From Arcuatula senhousia (Eukaryota > Mollusca > Bivalvia > Mytilida > Mytilidae), in assembly GCA_963971305.1 (NCBI GenBank), contig OZ020309.1:6689001-6753000 (forward strand): a stretch of 64,000 nt of DNA. Direction: 5' to 3'. Made by a program: the position numbers and the translations under genes. The notes under the pieces are model-generated. The model did not search any database. It had not been told where the DNA came from and was given only the letters and a program-made list of their open reading frames with translations. Below are positions 35,432-45,500 of the stretch, one piece after another. Positions within the stretch are counted from its first letter, which is position 1; every line of letters begins with the position of its first letter.

Positions 35432-35559
35432 CTAAAGAAAAAATGCATATTAAAATTAGTAGTAAATTTATAAGCCCCCCAAAAATTAACAATACAGTTT
35501 TAAAGAAAATATTTTAATAATTTTTGTTTTCTGAGAAAATAGCTATATGAAGCCGAAGC

Positions 35560-36432
35560 AAGAGGCTCCCAGAATCGCTCACCTGACCATGATTATATGC
35601 ATATTTTGTGGCATCTATTCTAAGGCAAAAAACTCCTACAGGGGATCACCATACAACTTCAACCCATGAAGGTTTTGCTGAGCACATATAAACCAAATAC
35701 TTTTAAAGGTTTAATCTGCAAGTCAAAAACTAAAACTTGACAATATTGAATAAGGAGTCATAACTCTTATGATGGGTCGTATGACAGCTTCAGCCTGATG
35801 GATACTATTGTAGAGCTAAATGAACTGACAGTTTAAGCAATCTACAGTTTTTCTCTTTCTACAACATCCTTTAAAGGACCATAACCCCTAGAAACTGAAA
35901 GGATCATCTGACAACTTTGACCTAATGGAGACTTTTGTAGATCTCAGTGAGCTGTATTAAGGTTTAAGCAAGCAACAGCTTTTATAGGCCAAAAACATGA
36001 AAAACCACTATTTTTCAGCTTTAAAGTGCAATAACTTACTCCTACAAGGTGTCATCTGACAACTTCGACCCAATAGGCAATGCCGCAGTCAAATAAATTA
36101 GGAAGTGGAGTCCGTTGGACCGAATGCCTATTTTCATCCAATCTGCAAATTTTTTCCTTTATCTTAATATAAATTATTGCAAAATTTAATTGGACCAAAC
36201 CAATTTTAACTGATTATTTCCAGCAGGTCCGGCCTTATTTCGAAGACTGCAATGGGAACTTTTGTAGAGCTTTTGATGCTGAAGAAGGAAAGTTGCATCA
36301 GATTTTTCCTATAATCTCTTATATTTTGTTATTTACATGATTTATAAGCCGACAACTGTGGTCTGACCCCCTGTTTTTTTTATGCAATGGTGGCCATGTT
36401 AATTGTTCTGCAGTCACCATTTATGACAGACA
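35560..36432 (+). repeat. Composite minisatellite element, family G copy 3 (3' end lost)
   Basis: Starts AAGAGGCTCCCAGAATCGCTCACCTGA without the full head hairpin spacing. About four modules resemble copy 2. It runs to GGTGGCCATGTTAATTG and then stops with no microsatellite or 3' hairpin. A MITE (36079-36250) interrupts it. Confidence 0.65.
36079..36250. mobile_element. MITE copy 2 (reverse of 19247-19424)
   Basis: Starts CGCAGTCAAATAAATTAGG and ends TTTCGAAGACT. Flanked by GCAATG on both sides, consistent with a target duplication. It sits inside family G copy 3. Confidence 0.65.
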
Positions 36433-37263
36433 CCAAGTGCTCATGAATGCAAAGATTGTATCATTGCAGTCTTCATTGATGCTTAACTTTAATTCAACAA
36501 AGTCAGTCTTAAAAGGGGAAGAATGTAACAGGGATATGAAATATTCTTAATTATGATCTCCCTAAAAATCAGAGAAATTTGTGATGTATACTACTCAGTA
36601 CTGACCAAAATCGATGATAAAGACATTTAGACATTATATTTATTTTAATTAAGGACAATTTCCAACAGTGAAGATAGTGAAAGTGATGAACTTAAAAATT
36701 ATGCCGTATTTTTGGAATTTACATACCATGGAAAAATTAACTTGTCATGCTTGTGCGTTATTGAAATGTATTAAAATACACATTTTCATTTTTGTGCTAA
36801 GTTTGAATTGAACCATGGGATGACTCTAAATTTATCCCTATCTTTTGGCCTTCAATGGGTGTTAGATGTTCTTGTATGTTAATGAGTGGCTTAATTGGCA
36901 TTCTTTGATTTAAAATTATGAGTTTTGACTAGATTTTTCAATTAATAGTTCGTAAAATATTTTGTATTTTGATAACAAAGTATCTGAACATCTATGGAGT
37001 ATTGCCTACTGACTTTGAGCTCAATCCCAGTGGACAAAGTTAAAGTGGACACAAAAGTAAGCGAGACACAAGGGCCCCGGACAATGTAGCACAACTGGGT
37101 GCCATCTCATAAAGCAATCACTATACTTAATATGCTCTTTATCCCTTGATGCAAATTAAATCAGCTTATGTGCATGTTAGGCTAACAATGGCTTGATGAA
37201 ACGGCATCCTGGTGTGGCACACCCCACCCTCTTGTAACATATGATTATTTTCGTAAACCTCAC
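36433..37263. other. Intron 1 distal part: no gene seen
   Basis: AT-rich, unremarkable intronic sequence between family G copy 3 and the exon 1 donor. Confidence 0.5.
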
Positions 37264-37471
37264 CAAATATACTTGTATCCACTTTCCATCTACAACTGGT
37301 ACAAAACTTTTGCTTTATTGTAACCTGGACTGAGCATTGTGGACAGGGTTTAGATGCTATGTCTTTGTCTTCAACAGCAACAACATCGTTCCCACATTCT
37401 GGACAAAACTTTGCTGAAGGGGAAATTTCCGCTCCACAAGTCTTGCCATTTTCAATCGCCTGACATTTCAT
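37264..37471 (-). CDS. RNF213: RNF213-like exon 1: start codon and double zinc ribbon
   Basis: The exon encodes residues 1-69 plus one base. It has two treble-clef-like zinc ribbons: the first uses Cys3/Cys12 with Cys23-x2-Cys26, the second Cys43-x2-Cys46 with Cys57-x2-Cys60. Human RNF213 likewise starts with a short Cys-x2-Cys zinc ribbon. The ATG was chosen because an in-frame TGA lies nine codons upstream with no intervening Met. The donor is G|GTGAGG at 37263-37258. The open frame continues to 37166, but that extension is intronic: the donor is strong and the next exon fits phase 1. The 5' UTR and promoter are cut by the assembly gap 126 bases upstream. Confidence 0.85.
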
Positions 37472-37597
37472 AATTAAGTCATTTAGACTGCCATGTCAAG
37501 TAACTGGGAATTAAAAAAAAAAACCAGAAATTATTACTTTTAAAATAGATTAACTACATGCATGTGCTATCGACTCTAACTATTAATAATCTTCACA

Positions 37598-37697
37598 NNN
37601 NNNNNNNNNNNNNNNNNNNNNNNNNNNNNNNNNNNNNNNNNNNNNNNNNNNNNNNNNNNNNNNNNNNNNNNNNNNNNNNNNNNNNNNNNNNNNNNNN
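37598..37697. other. Assembly gap (100 N)
   Basis: Exactly 100 N, a conventional placeholder for unknown distance. It falls 126 bases upstream of the RNF213-like start codon and therefore hides the promoter. Sequence to the right may not be truly adjacent. Confidence 0.98.
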
Positions 37698-39940
37698 AAA
37701 AATAGAGGAATACATTTTTAAAAGTTGTGCAGCTTTACTGAAACAAGTGCAAATAATGCCAATGAGGTATTTAAGGATTATTAAATATAATTTTTGAATT
37801 GCACCCCCTTGCTTACCTAGGCCTGTCAATGGCGATATAAGAATGCAATCAACTGATCAATGCCAATGGATCTTCATTTTTGGAAAATCTACTTTCAGTT
37901 TCACTTTCATTTTCAAATTTACATAAAATTTATTTGTAATTTCAATTTTCTGCTGTAATTTCAAATCCTATAGGATATGCTCATGAATAACCATTCTCTT
38001 GCAAATAAAAATGTTAATATTCTAGGCATGTCTCAATTTGGGGGGGGGGGGGGGGTTTAAAGATCGAAATTAAAAGGGGGGTTGTTTATGTCTGGATATA
38101 ATCATCATGACTTTCTGGCCATGTTATCCTTGGAAGTTTTTTTTAGATCCCCAGAGTTATTGTAAAAAGGCTTTTGGTGAACTCCTAAAATTTTTGGGCA
38201 CATGTTCACGATCTCAGGATTTTATAAATTCAAGTTACCGTTGTCTACTAACAATAGCAGTTTCTTTGGCGATCTCTTTTCCTTTAATCTTCTATGCTGC
38301 ATTTTTTCTAATGGTTTCATTTATAATCTATAATCAGATGGAATTGGATTGTGACATAAAAAAAATACGCATGATGTGTCGTCTGCTTTACGAATATTGC
38401 ATGATGGGACGGTTTTGGAAAATTGGAGCTAAATTCAACAATACAATCCCGGGTCATGTACTTTTGATAAATCATATCCCTCCACTGGAGTTAATCATAA
38501 ACTGAAACAAATAATTTTTTCAAACTTTGACAAAAGAAGTATAATCTCAAGTTTGAGCTAGGATGTAGACGGGGTTAAAAGAAAAGAAAATAATTACCCC
38601 CCCCCAAAAGTACTTTAGGATTTGGCTTTTATCATATGTAGTTTATTTTCAATCCAGGGTCCATTTAACAGCGAGCAGCAACCGCTGGTCACGTTCGTTC
38701 AAAGGTTCGTTGCGTTTTCTTTTTAATTATCGTTCATACGTACATGCATTGTAGGTCACAGTTATGTCGCGTACACTTATTCCACATATCATTATCTTCT
38801 AGATAAAGAATTTTTTCCATTGCAACCGGCTAAATGACAAAACAAAATTAAAGAAAACAGAAATGAGGACATTCTATCCATACTCCATGCTTTTAAATCA
38901 AATAAAAATGAATATTTCATCAAATAATTTGCTTTCATGATTCCTTTAAAAAGATTAAATATCTTCCAAGGAGAAAGGTTTTTAATTGTTTTACTTTGTT
39001 AAAACGTTAATGTTGTGTGTTTTTCTTAAACTTGAAAATGATAATTTACCTTCCCTGAAATTTGAAAAAGTTTCAACAACCTATATACATTTGGCGTAAG
39101 ACTTATATTGCCCCTTTAATTATTTATTGCCTTTTAAAAAGTATTTTCACTTATTTGAATAAAATTAATTTCTCTACAGCAACGTACTATATAAAGTGTG
39201 GTGTAGTTGTACAGCCGTGTGATTATGGTCTCAAGAAACGATGCAAGTGACTTAGTCCTTAGGAAGGAACGAACAATTGTCCCTATGTATGGAGAGGGCG
39301 ATACAGCGTGTACGTTATTAAAAGATCACTTTGCAAAGATCGACCGCTACCCAGAAAACACTGCAAACTGGAGAAGGACCTCGCATAAAGCATATTGCTT
39401 GTTTCCCAAAATTTTGTGTTATTGGATAAGTTTTTTTTATGTGACTAGGTAATTGCATATAAAATGTTTTAAGTAATTTAAATCAATTACACATCTTTAA
39501 GCACACCAAGATATACAAACAATGTACTAGTGTAAAATATATCTTGCATTGCAGCATTTTGCTTCTTACTTTTTTTCGAGAAAATGTGGGTCAAATACAG
39601 ACAAAATTTTATTAACCAATGATTTTCATGCAATAACTAATTAATATGTAATAATTGCATTTGGAGTTTCAAGTCCCTCCAATTTAAGAATAAAAGGGCT
39701 TATATGGCAAAATGTGAGTATTTACATAACTGCTTTAGAATACAAAATGCCAAAGCGAAAAAAGGTTAATTTGGTGATGCGGTAGATGCATATTTCAAGG
39801 AGTAACCTCTCGTTTACTTATAAAATTCTTTAAAGAATTATCAAAAAGAGCTACTTAATTCAGCTTTAACAAAGCTCATGGCGCTTAAGCAGATCGGTTT
39901 CTATAAGCAAAAACTGAGCGTCCTTTGTTTCTATTCGAGC
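37698..39940. other. Intergenic or unassigned sequence; no gene named
   Basis: Holds a G homopolymer (38041-38055) and AT-rich DNA. A 132-codon plus-strand frame (38107-38505) has one hydrophobic stretch (LLTIAVSLAISFPLIFYAAF) but no family I recognise. A second frame around 39225-39420 is described separately. I see no splice-linked gene model. Confidence 0.4.
39225..39452 (+). CDS. Unassigned short open frame, possible exon
   Basis: From the ATG at 39225 it reads with ordinary protein composition (MVSRNDASDLVLRKER, then YGEGDTACTLLKDHF) for about 60 codons, then becomes hydrophobic and ends at TAG. A plausible acceptor (AATTTCTCTACAG) lies just upstream near 39178. No good donor was found. 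I do not recognise the family. It may be an exon of an unseen gene, a transposon relic or chance. Confidence 0.2.
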   Translation: MVSRNDASDLVLRKERTIVPMYGEGDTACTLLKDHFAKIDRYPENTANWRRTSHKAYCLFPKILCYWISFFYVTR

Positions 39941-39944
39941 AAGC

Positions 39945-40192
39945 TGTTATATATTTGGTTATTTTATGGCTGTTGAGAAACTCATTTCAGTATATAATCA
40001 TTCCGGAGACACAGGGGTGTTCCGCAATGGTTTTGTATATATTATTCAGTATATCAAATTTCACTTGCATGCCACTTATCTTGAACTCTCTCTCTTCCGC
40101 TTGCATGTTAAGGTAGACGCACGCTTTCAATTATTCAACAATAAAAGACATTTTAAATACCAGTTCCCCTATTCTTTTATAAGAATACGACA
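39945..40192 (+). repeat. 5' LTR of the Gypsy element
   Basis: 248 bp, TG...CA ends (TGTTATATATTTGG to GAATACGACA). An AATAAAAG polyadenylation-like signal lies at about 40139-40146. A TATATATT box-like stretch is near 40037, but transcription start cannot be fixed from sequence. Confidence 0.92.
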
Positions 40193-40205
40193 TGGTGGAG
40201 TAACC
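40193..40205 (+). promoter_or_regulatory. Primer-binding site
   Basis: TGGTGGAGTAACC directly follows the LTR. The leading TGG would pair with the CCA end of a tRNA. Which tRNA is not identified. Confidence 0.65.
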
Positions 40206-40414
40206 TAAAGAATATATTATTAGTTATGGATTATTCTAAATTGACTGATCAATGATCAAATTGTGATATTACGCTAATTAACGTTTTCCTTTGTTCTACC
40301 TTCCACGTGTACTGTTTAACTCTATCACTGTATCGTCTGCATCAGTTTTCGCTGATAAGCCTTGATTGGATTTATTTTTAGAACAATTTTCAATTTTGAC
40401 AATTTTGATTATCA

Positions 40415-41146
40415 ATGTGTGGAGTTTTATCAAAACAAATACACACGCTAGAACAGAAACTTTCGCCTGCATTGAACTTAAATAAAACTGCCATTGTTGT
40501 TACGGACAGTAAAGCAAAGTATTTAAAACATCAACAAAATAATAATCTAGTAAATCATATTAAATTTTGGAATAAAAGCGGCACTTGTGCGAGTTCGGGA
40601 TACCGATATATACGTGATAATATTGACGATGCAGTAAGGAAATATACGAACATTGTTATTTACGTTTGGTTTGGAACTTGTGACCTTACAAATTATGATT
40701 CTAAAACTAAATTTATAACTTTGAGATCTCACAATAATTCATCTGTAAACGACACAATTAAGGCCTACCGAGACATTTATAAGTTGATTGCTAAATACCC
40801 AACTGTTGAACTTGCTCTACTTGAAACTCCACTGTACTCAATTGTAAATTGGAACAAATCTCGGGGTCACAGAACACCACACATATTTCAATCGGATGAT
40901 TTTAAACTCGAACAGCAAGTGAATTCTTTAAATAGTTGGATTAGAGAAACAAATCTTCTGTTACGGAAACACAGCCCAAAATTTACTTGCGACTTACAAA
41001 ACTCGAGAAAAAGTAGTCATATGAGACGAAGTCGATTTTCATTCAAGTTCAACGCATATTACATTGACGGAATTCACCCATGCCAAGAATTATCAAAACT
41101 GTGGCTGTTGAGGCTCGCTGTGATGATTCAGTCTGATTGCCAATAA
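40415..41146 (+). CDS. SGNH/GDSL-hydrolase-like ORF upstream of gag
   Basis: 243 codons between the primer-binding site and gag; not part of standard Gypsy elements. The layout fits SGNH hydrolases: block I VVTDSKAKYL (Ser at about residue 32), a middle G-rich turn (SGTCASSGY), block III WFGTCDLTNY and a C-terminal block V DGIHPCQELS with the catalytic-type Asp-x2-His. The block III Asn expected in G-x-N-D is Cys here, so activity is uncertain. Esterase-like SGNH domains are known in ORF1 of some non-LTR retrotransposons (CR1/L2 type). In a Gypsy element this is unusual as far as I know. It has its own ATG and stop and lies 134 bases before the gag start. Translation might use a spliced or separate message (inference). 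Confidence 0.6.
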   Translation: MCGVLSKQIHTLEQKLSPALNLNKTAIVVTDSKAKYLKHQQNNNLVNHIKFWNKSGTCASSGYRYIRDNIDDAVRKYTNIVIYVWFGTCDLTNYDSKTKFITLRSHNNSSVNDTIKAYRDIYKLIAKYPTVELALLETPLYSIVNWNKSRGHRTPHIFQSDDFKLEQQVNSLNSWIRETNLLLRKHSPKFTCDLQNSRKSSHMRRSRFSFKFNAYYIDGIHPCQELSKLWLLRLAVMIQSDCQ

Positions 41147-41233
41147 ACATTTATACATGCAAATGTCAACGCAATATGTTAATAAACTTTAAATGAATTC
41201 TTGTTTTTAACTTTCGTTCTGAGTTTGTTTTTC

Positions 41234-41251
41234 GGTGATAACTGTATCGCC
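41234..41251 (+). other. RNA hairpin between ORF1 and gag
   Basis: GGTGATA-ACTG-TATCGCC: a 7-bp stem (one G-U) with a 4-base loop. It matches the hairpins at 47177-47553 but with a C-G pair replaced by U-A, a compensatory change. Confidence 0.65.
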
Positions 41252-41280
41252 AAACACACATGTTGTAGCCTTTCCGAACT

Positions 41281-42567
41281 ATGCTAAATTCAGAAACCTC
41301 AGATAAAGTCCATGACAACTCAGAAAATGCTTCTTCGATTTTAAATTCCAAGTTCATCTCAAGGGAACATTTACAAGAAGACCAATTGTGCGACCTCCCT
41401 TCCCCTCGAGAAGCAACACTATTTCATAAGGTCTCGACACCCAAATATAGCTCACCGCCGTCCGATCTTTCGTTTTATAACTATTCGCCTAAGGAGCATT
41501 CATCTTTAAACTCGTCACCAACTCTTTCATTCGCCAACAAAACCCATACTAAATCTTCTTCAACTTCATTAACTCTTCCACCTCTTACAATGGAGAAAGC
41601 ATTTAAATGCAAAGACTTTTATGGTTATCCACAAGAGAATGCATCCAAATTTCTGTCCGAGTTTGAATCTTATTCAACCCTCTTTGATTTACATGAATCT
41701 AGAAGAAAAGCTGCAGCTTTTCATTTACACTTAAAGGGACCAGCATTAACCTGGTATGGCTCCCTCAGTAAGGCATCGCGGAGCGATTGGGATTTGCTCC
41801 TCCACCAATTCAAAAGGAAATTTGTAGACCTTACTGGACAGAACTCAACACTCATGATCACAAATGAACTGTTTCAAAATCTAAAACTTTGTCCAGGCCA
41901 GCCGATTGAAGATTTCTACAGCCACATAATGGAAAAAGCCCAAATGTTGGACAAACCAGACCATGAGGTAATCTCAAAATTTATCAGTGGTTTACCAGAC
42001 AAAATGGCATTCTTTGTACGGGCAAATAATCCCACAAACCTTCATGAGGCCTTAACTGCATCCAAAATGGCTGAGGCATGCGGCTATCGCCAAGATGGAG
42101 AAATGGTCCATGCCATGAAACCACAAACAAAAGAACAAAGTAAAGAATACGCCGAATTAAAGGCTGAAATGGCTGAGATACGTTCTCTTGTTAAAGGGCT
42201 TACACTGAGCCAAAACACCAACAACAAACAAAGATCTTACAGACCGAAAAGACCGCCGCATAATCATGATCAAGTCGCTAACTATTGGCCACATCAAAAT
42301 GGTGCCCAGGGCTTCAACAACGCCCATCCAGGGGGTTTCTCTGGACCAAATGATGCTTATGGAAGCAGCACAAGTCCACTGCAGCAATTTCAACAGGCAC
42401 CACGCTTAACCCAACCTAATTGTTGTTTTGGTTGTCAGGGAGAAGGACATTTGCAGAGAGATTGCAATTGGGACGGAAATGGGCCCATCAAACAACATGC
42501 CAAATGCCAACTGTGCTTCCAAAAGGGCCACACAGCCAATACCTGTAAGCGATTGGGAAACCGGTAA
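41281..42567 (+). CDS. gag: Gypsy Gag polyprotein
   Basis: 428 codons. After a Ser-rich leader (about 1-100), residues about 115-265 form the retrotransposon Gag capsid-type domain (FYGYPQENASKFLSEFESY, then LKGPALTWYGSL, QPIEDFYSHIMEKA, FISGLPDKMAFFV). An Asn/Pro/Gln-rich stretch follows, then two complete CCHC zinc knuckles (CFGCQGEGHLQRDC and CQLCFQKGHTANTC) near the C-terminus. Gag assembles the virus-like particle and binds element RNA. It ends at TAA immediately after a slippery site. Confidence 0.92.
   Translation: MLNSETSDKVHDNSENASSILNSKFISREHLQEDQLCDLPSPREATLFHKVSTPKYSSPPSDLSFYNYSPKEHSSLNSSPTLSFANKTHTKSSSTSLTLPPLTMEKAFKCKDFYGYPQENASKFLSEFESYSTLFDLHESRRKAAAFHLHLKGPALTWYGSLSKASRSDWDLLLHQFKRKFVDLTGQNSTLMITNELFQNLKLCPGQPIEDFYSHIMEKAQMLDKPDHEVISKFISGLPDKMAFFVRANNPTNLHEALTASKMAEACGYRQDGEMVHAMKPQTKEQSKEYAELKAEMAEIRSLVKGLTLSQNTNNKQRSYRPKRPPHNHDQVANYWPHQNGAQGFNNAHPGGFSGPNDAYGSSTSPLQQFQQAPRLTQPNCCFGCQGEGHLQRDCNWDGNGPIKQHAKCQLCFQKGHTANTCKRLGNR
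42555..42561 (+). promoter_or_regulatory. -1 ribosomal frameshift site GGGAAAC
   Basis: The heptamer G-GGA-AAC is in the correct gag phase (TTG GGA AAC CGG TAA). The gag stop is at 42565-42567, one codon later. The pol frame is -1 relative to gag and is open from 42549, after a TAA at 42546-42548, so only this 18-base overlap can carry the shift. GC-rich inverted stretches just downstream (ACCGG with CTCGGT; GGC-ACG-GCC) could form the stimulatory structure. Confidence 0.85.
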
Positions 42568-45500
42568 ATCCGGGAAGACAGGCACGGCCTCTCGGTACAG
42601 AAACTATTAATAGTGCCTCAATTTCAAATAGTAATGACAATTCTTTCATATATATTCCTGTATCTTTTGGTGATATAAATATCGCAGCATTAGCCGATTC
42701 TGGAAGTTCCACAAATGTTATTTCTAAATCGTTATATGACTCTATTCCATACCAATTTAAAAGAAAATTTGAAAGTACTGATCAAACTATTAAATTGGCC
42801 AACAACTCCTCCGTCACGTTAATCGGGAAAGCGACCATCGCAATGAAATGTCAAAATAGAATCCTTGACATTGACGTTAACATTTTTCCTGTTACTTCAC
42901 ATCCTTTCATCATTGGTACCGGATATTTACGACAACAAAAGCTTATTTTGGATTTCAGTAATATGACATTCAACCAGAAAAGTGTTGCAATCAAAACTCG
43001 TAAACAACTCGTTATTCCGGCTAATACCGAAATGATCGTTTGGGGATATGTTTCTGATTCAGTACTTTATGGGCTTCAGGGTATTAGTACAAACTCTGAC
43101 TATTCTCTATCAAAAGGTCTCCTTGTCGCTAAAGCTCTCGTAACCGTTTCATTTCAACACGCTGTTCCTGTTAAAATTTTTAATCCAACCGCTGACAATG
43201 TTATAATTCCGAAACACAAAGCAATTGGAGAATTTTCTGTTTTATCCGAAGAGTACAGCTACGTACCGTGTTTTAATAATGATATTGGAGTCAGCAAAAT
43301 GAATGTTGTAAATAGTATGACTATTAATGATTCAGACCCGAGTAATTCATCCGAAGATATAGAGAAGGTGAAAAGCAGATTCACCTTGTCCGACCACCTT
43401 ACAAAGGAACAAACAATAGAAATTTCTAAATTTTTATCCATAAATGACGATTTGTTCGTTACAGATGAAAACCCAAATTTAGGCTATACTAATGTTATTG
43501 AGCATAAAATTCATCTCAAGCCAGATGCAGTGGGAAAACACCAGAAACCCTATCGACTTCCGCCTTACAAACGTGAAGTTTTACGTCACCACTTAGACGA
43601 ACTTCTAAGGCAAGGCATCATCGCGCCCGTCAGCGAAGCGGAAGAATTGCCCATCACAAGTCCGATAGTTTTGGTTACGAAGCGTTCCAGCACATCCGAC
43701 AAGGGAGCTCCTCAAAACTTTCGATTTTGTTGTGACTTTCGGTACTTGAACTCTCAAACACAGGACTTCAAGTACACTATTCCAAATTTGCAGGAGCTAA
43801 CCGAAGCATTTTCGGATCTGACGCCAAATTACATTACATCGATAGATCTATCGTCGGGATTTTTCCAAATGGGAATATCACCAGATTCATCAAAATACAC
43901 AGCGTTCAACACCTGCTTTGGGACGTATAAGTTTCTACGTTTACCGATGGGACTAAAAACATCACCAAACACGTTTCAACTGCTAATGGATAAAGTACTG
44001 CATGGCTTGAAATTTCGATCATGTTTATGTTATTTGGATGATGTCCTCATTTGTTCCGAGACTTTTGAAACCCATATGTCTGATTTGGCTGAGATCTTTG
44101 ACAGATTTCGGGCAGCTGGTTTGAAATTAGGTCCCAAGAAATGTACTTTTGCTGCACAGTCATGTGTATTTTTGGGACATCTTATTGATAAAGATGGGTT
44201 GAAACCACCACCTGACCGAGTCAAAGCAATTATTGACTTTCCACAACCTCGGAACGTTAAAGAGTTGCGCCGAGTTATTGGAATGTTTAATTGGTTCAGG
44301 AAGTTTATTCCACAGTATAGCGCGTTAGTAAGTCCGCTAACCAGACTTTTAAAGAAAGGTCAGAAATTTTTCTGGGGACCAGAACAACAAACTGCTTTCA
44401 ATGACTTGAAGGATAAATTGACAAACTCTGAAATGCTCAGTTTTCCTAAGTTCGATTGGCAATTTCGATTAAGCGTGGATACCTCATCTCGAGGCATAGG
44501 TTATATGTTGTATCAGTTTGATCCGGAAGATAAATCAAACACACCAAAAATCATCCGTTTTGGATCAAAGTCGCTTAGTAAATGGCAACATTCATATGGC
44601 CCAACAAAGTTGGAATTACTTGGGATGGTAGTTAGTATTTTGGACTGTTCAGACTATTTGCGTGGAAATCATTTTATTCTTGAATGCGATCACCAAGCAC
44701 TCCAACCATTGTTTCAGAAGCAGTTTAAGGGTGCGATATACGAGCGATGGATGGCCATTTTACAGCAGTTCAGTTTCGACATCAAATACAAACCAGCAGA
44801 ACAAATGCAAGTAGCTGATGCACTTTCTAGATGCGAAAATGAGAATGCTTCCTCTGTCAATAGTCCCGCCGAAGAGGATCCTTTCTTTCCGTTTGTGCCA
44901 GACAAGCAGGGAACTATCAGACTCCCTAATGGTCAACAGTTAAACCAACTCGTTAAAAATGAAGAAGTCAATAACATTCAGGCATTGCCACGTCTTCCTA
45001 CATTTTCTCCGTTAGATGGCCTTTCAAAAGTAGATCTGCATTCCGAAAACGTTTACGATGCCGATACTGAGGATAACGAGAGGATTCATCCAACCGCGAA
45101 GAAAATAAAACGTAAGCATCAATTTTCAAAGACCACCAAAGTTTCCACGCAACATGTTTATACTCAGTCTGACAATCCATCACCTTCGCACAATCTCGTT
45201 ACAATTAACGCACAGCCATTAGAAAGTGACATTTTTGATAAAACAACGGACATGGATGAAAACAAAGAAAATTGTCCAAATGTTTTCCATCAAACAACTG
45301 ACGAAGGAGCTGTTAATGAAAGAGTCTTGGAGGATGTTTTCAATAAAACGACTGATGTAAATAATGACAATTCAGCTGACGTTTTTGATCAAACAACCGT
45401 TGTAGAAACTGATGTCGCAAACGAAATTGATCATCAAGTTCATTCACTGGCATTGTTCCAGAATTCCGATTTTAGTTTGGAAAGCATGAAGCAGTTACAA

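Larger units (their letters stand above)
1868..37471 (-). other. RNF213: RNF213-like E3 ubiquitin ligase gene, 5' part (13 exons, runs off left edge)
   Basis: Gene-level entry. Thirteen minus-strand exons join into one frame of 3194 nt. Every junction has AG acceptor and GT donor, and the phases agree (1,1,0,0,0,2,2,1,0,2,2,0,2). Order and content follow the N-terminus of vertebrate RNF213: zinc ribbon, disordered acidic/basic linker, CBM20-like domain, then helical N-arm. RNF213 is a cytosolic giant (about 5200 residues in human) with dynein-like AAA units and a RING/RZ ubiquitin ligase module. It is known for lipid-droplet association, interferon/ISG15-linked defence and LPS ubiquitylation. 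Only about one fifth of the expected length is here, so activity cannot be judged. Roughly 32 of the 35.6 kb is intron, mostly repeats. Orthology versus a bivalve-specific paralogue cannot be decided from this part. Confidence 0.85.

Noticed and set aside
38107..38505. 132-codon frame with a hydrophobic segment as a membrane protein gene
   Set aside because: No recognisable family, no splice partners, and composition typical of random AT-rich frames.
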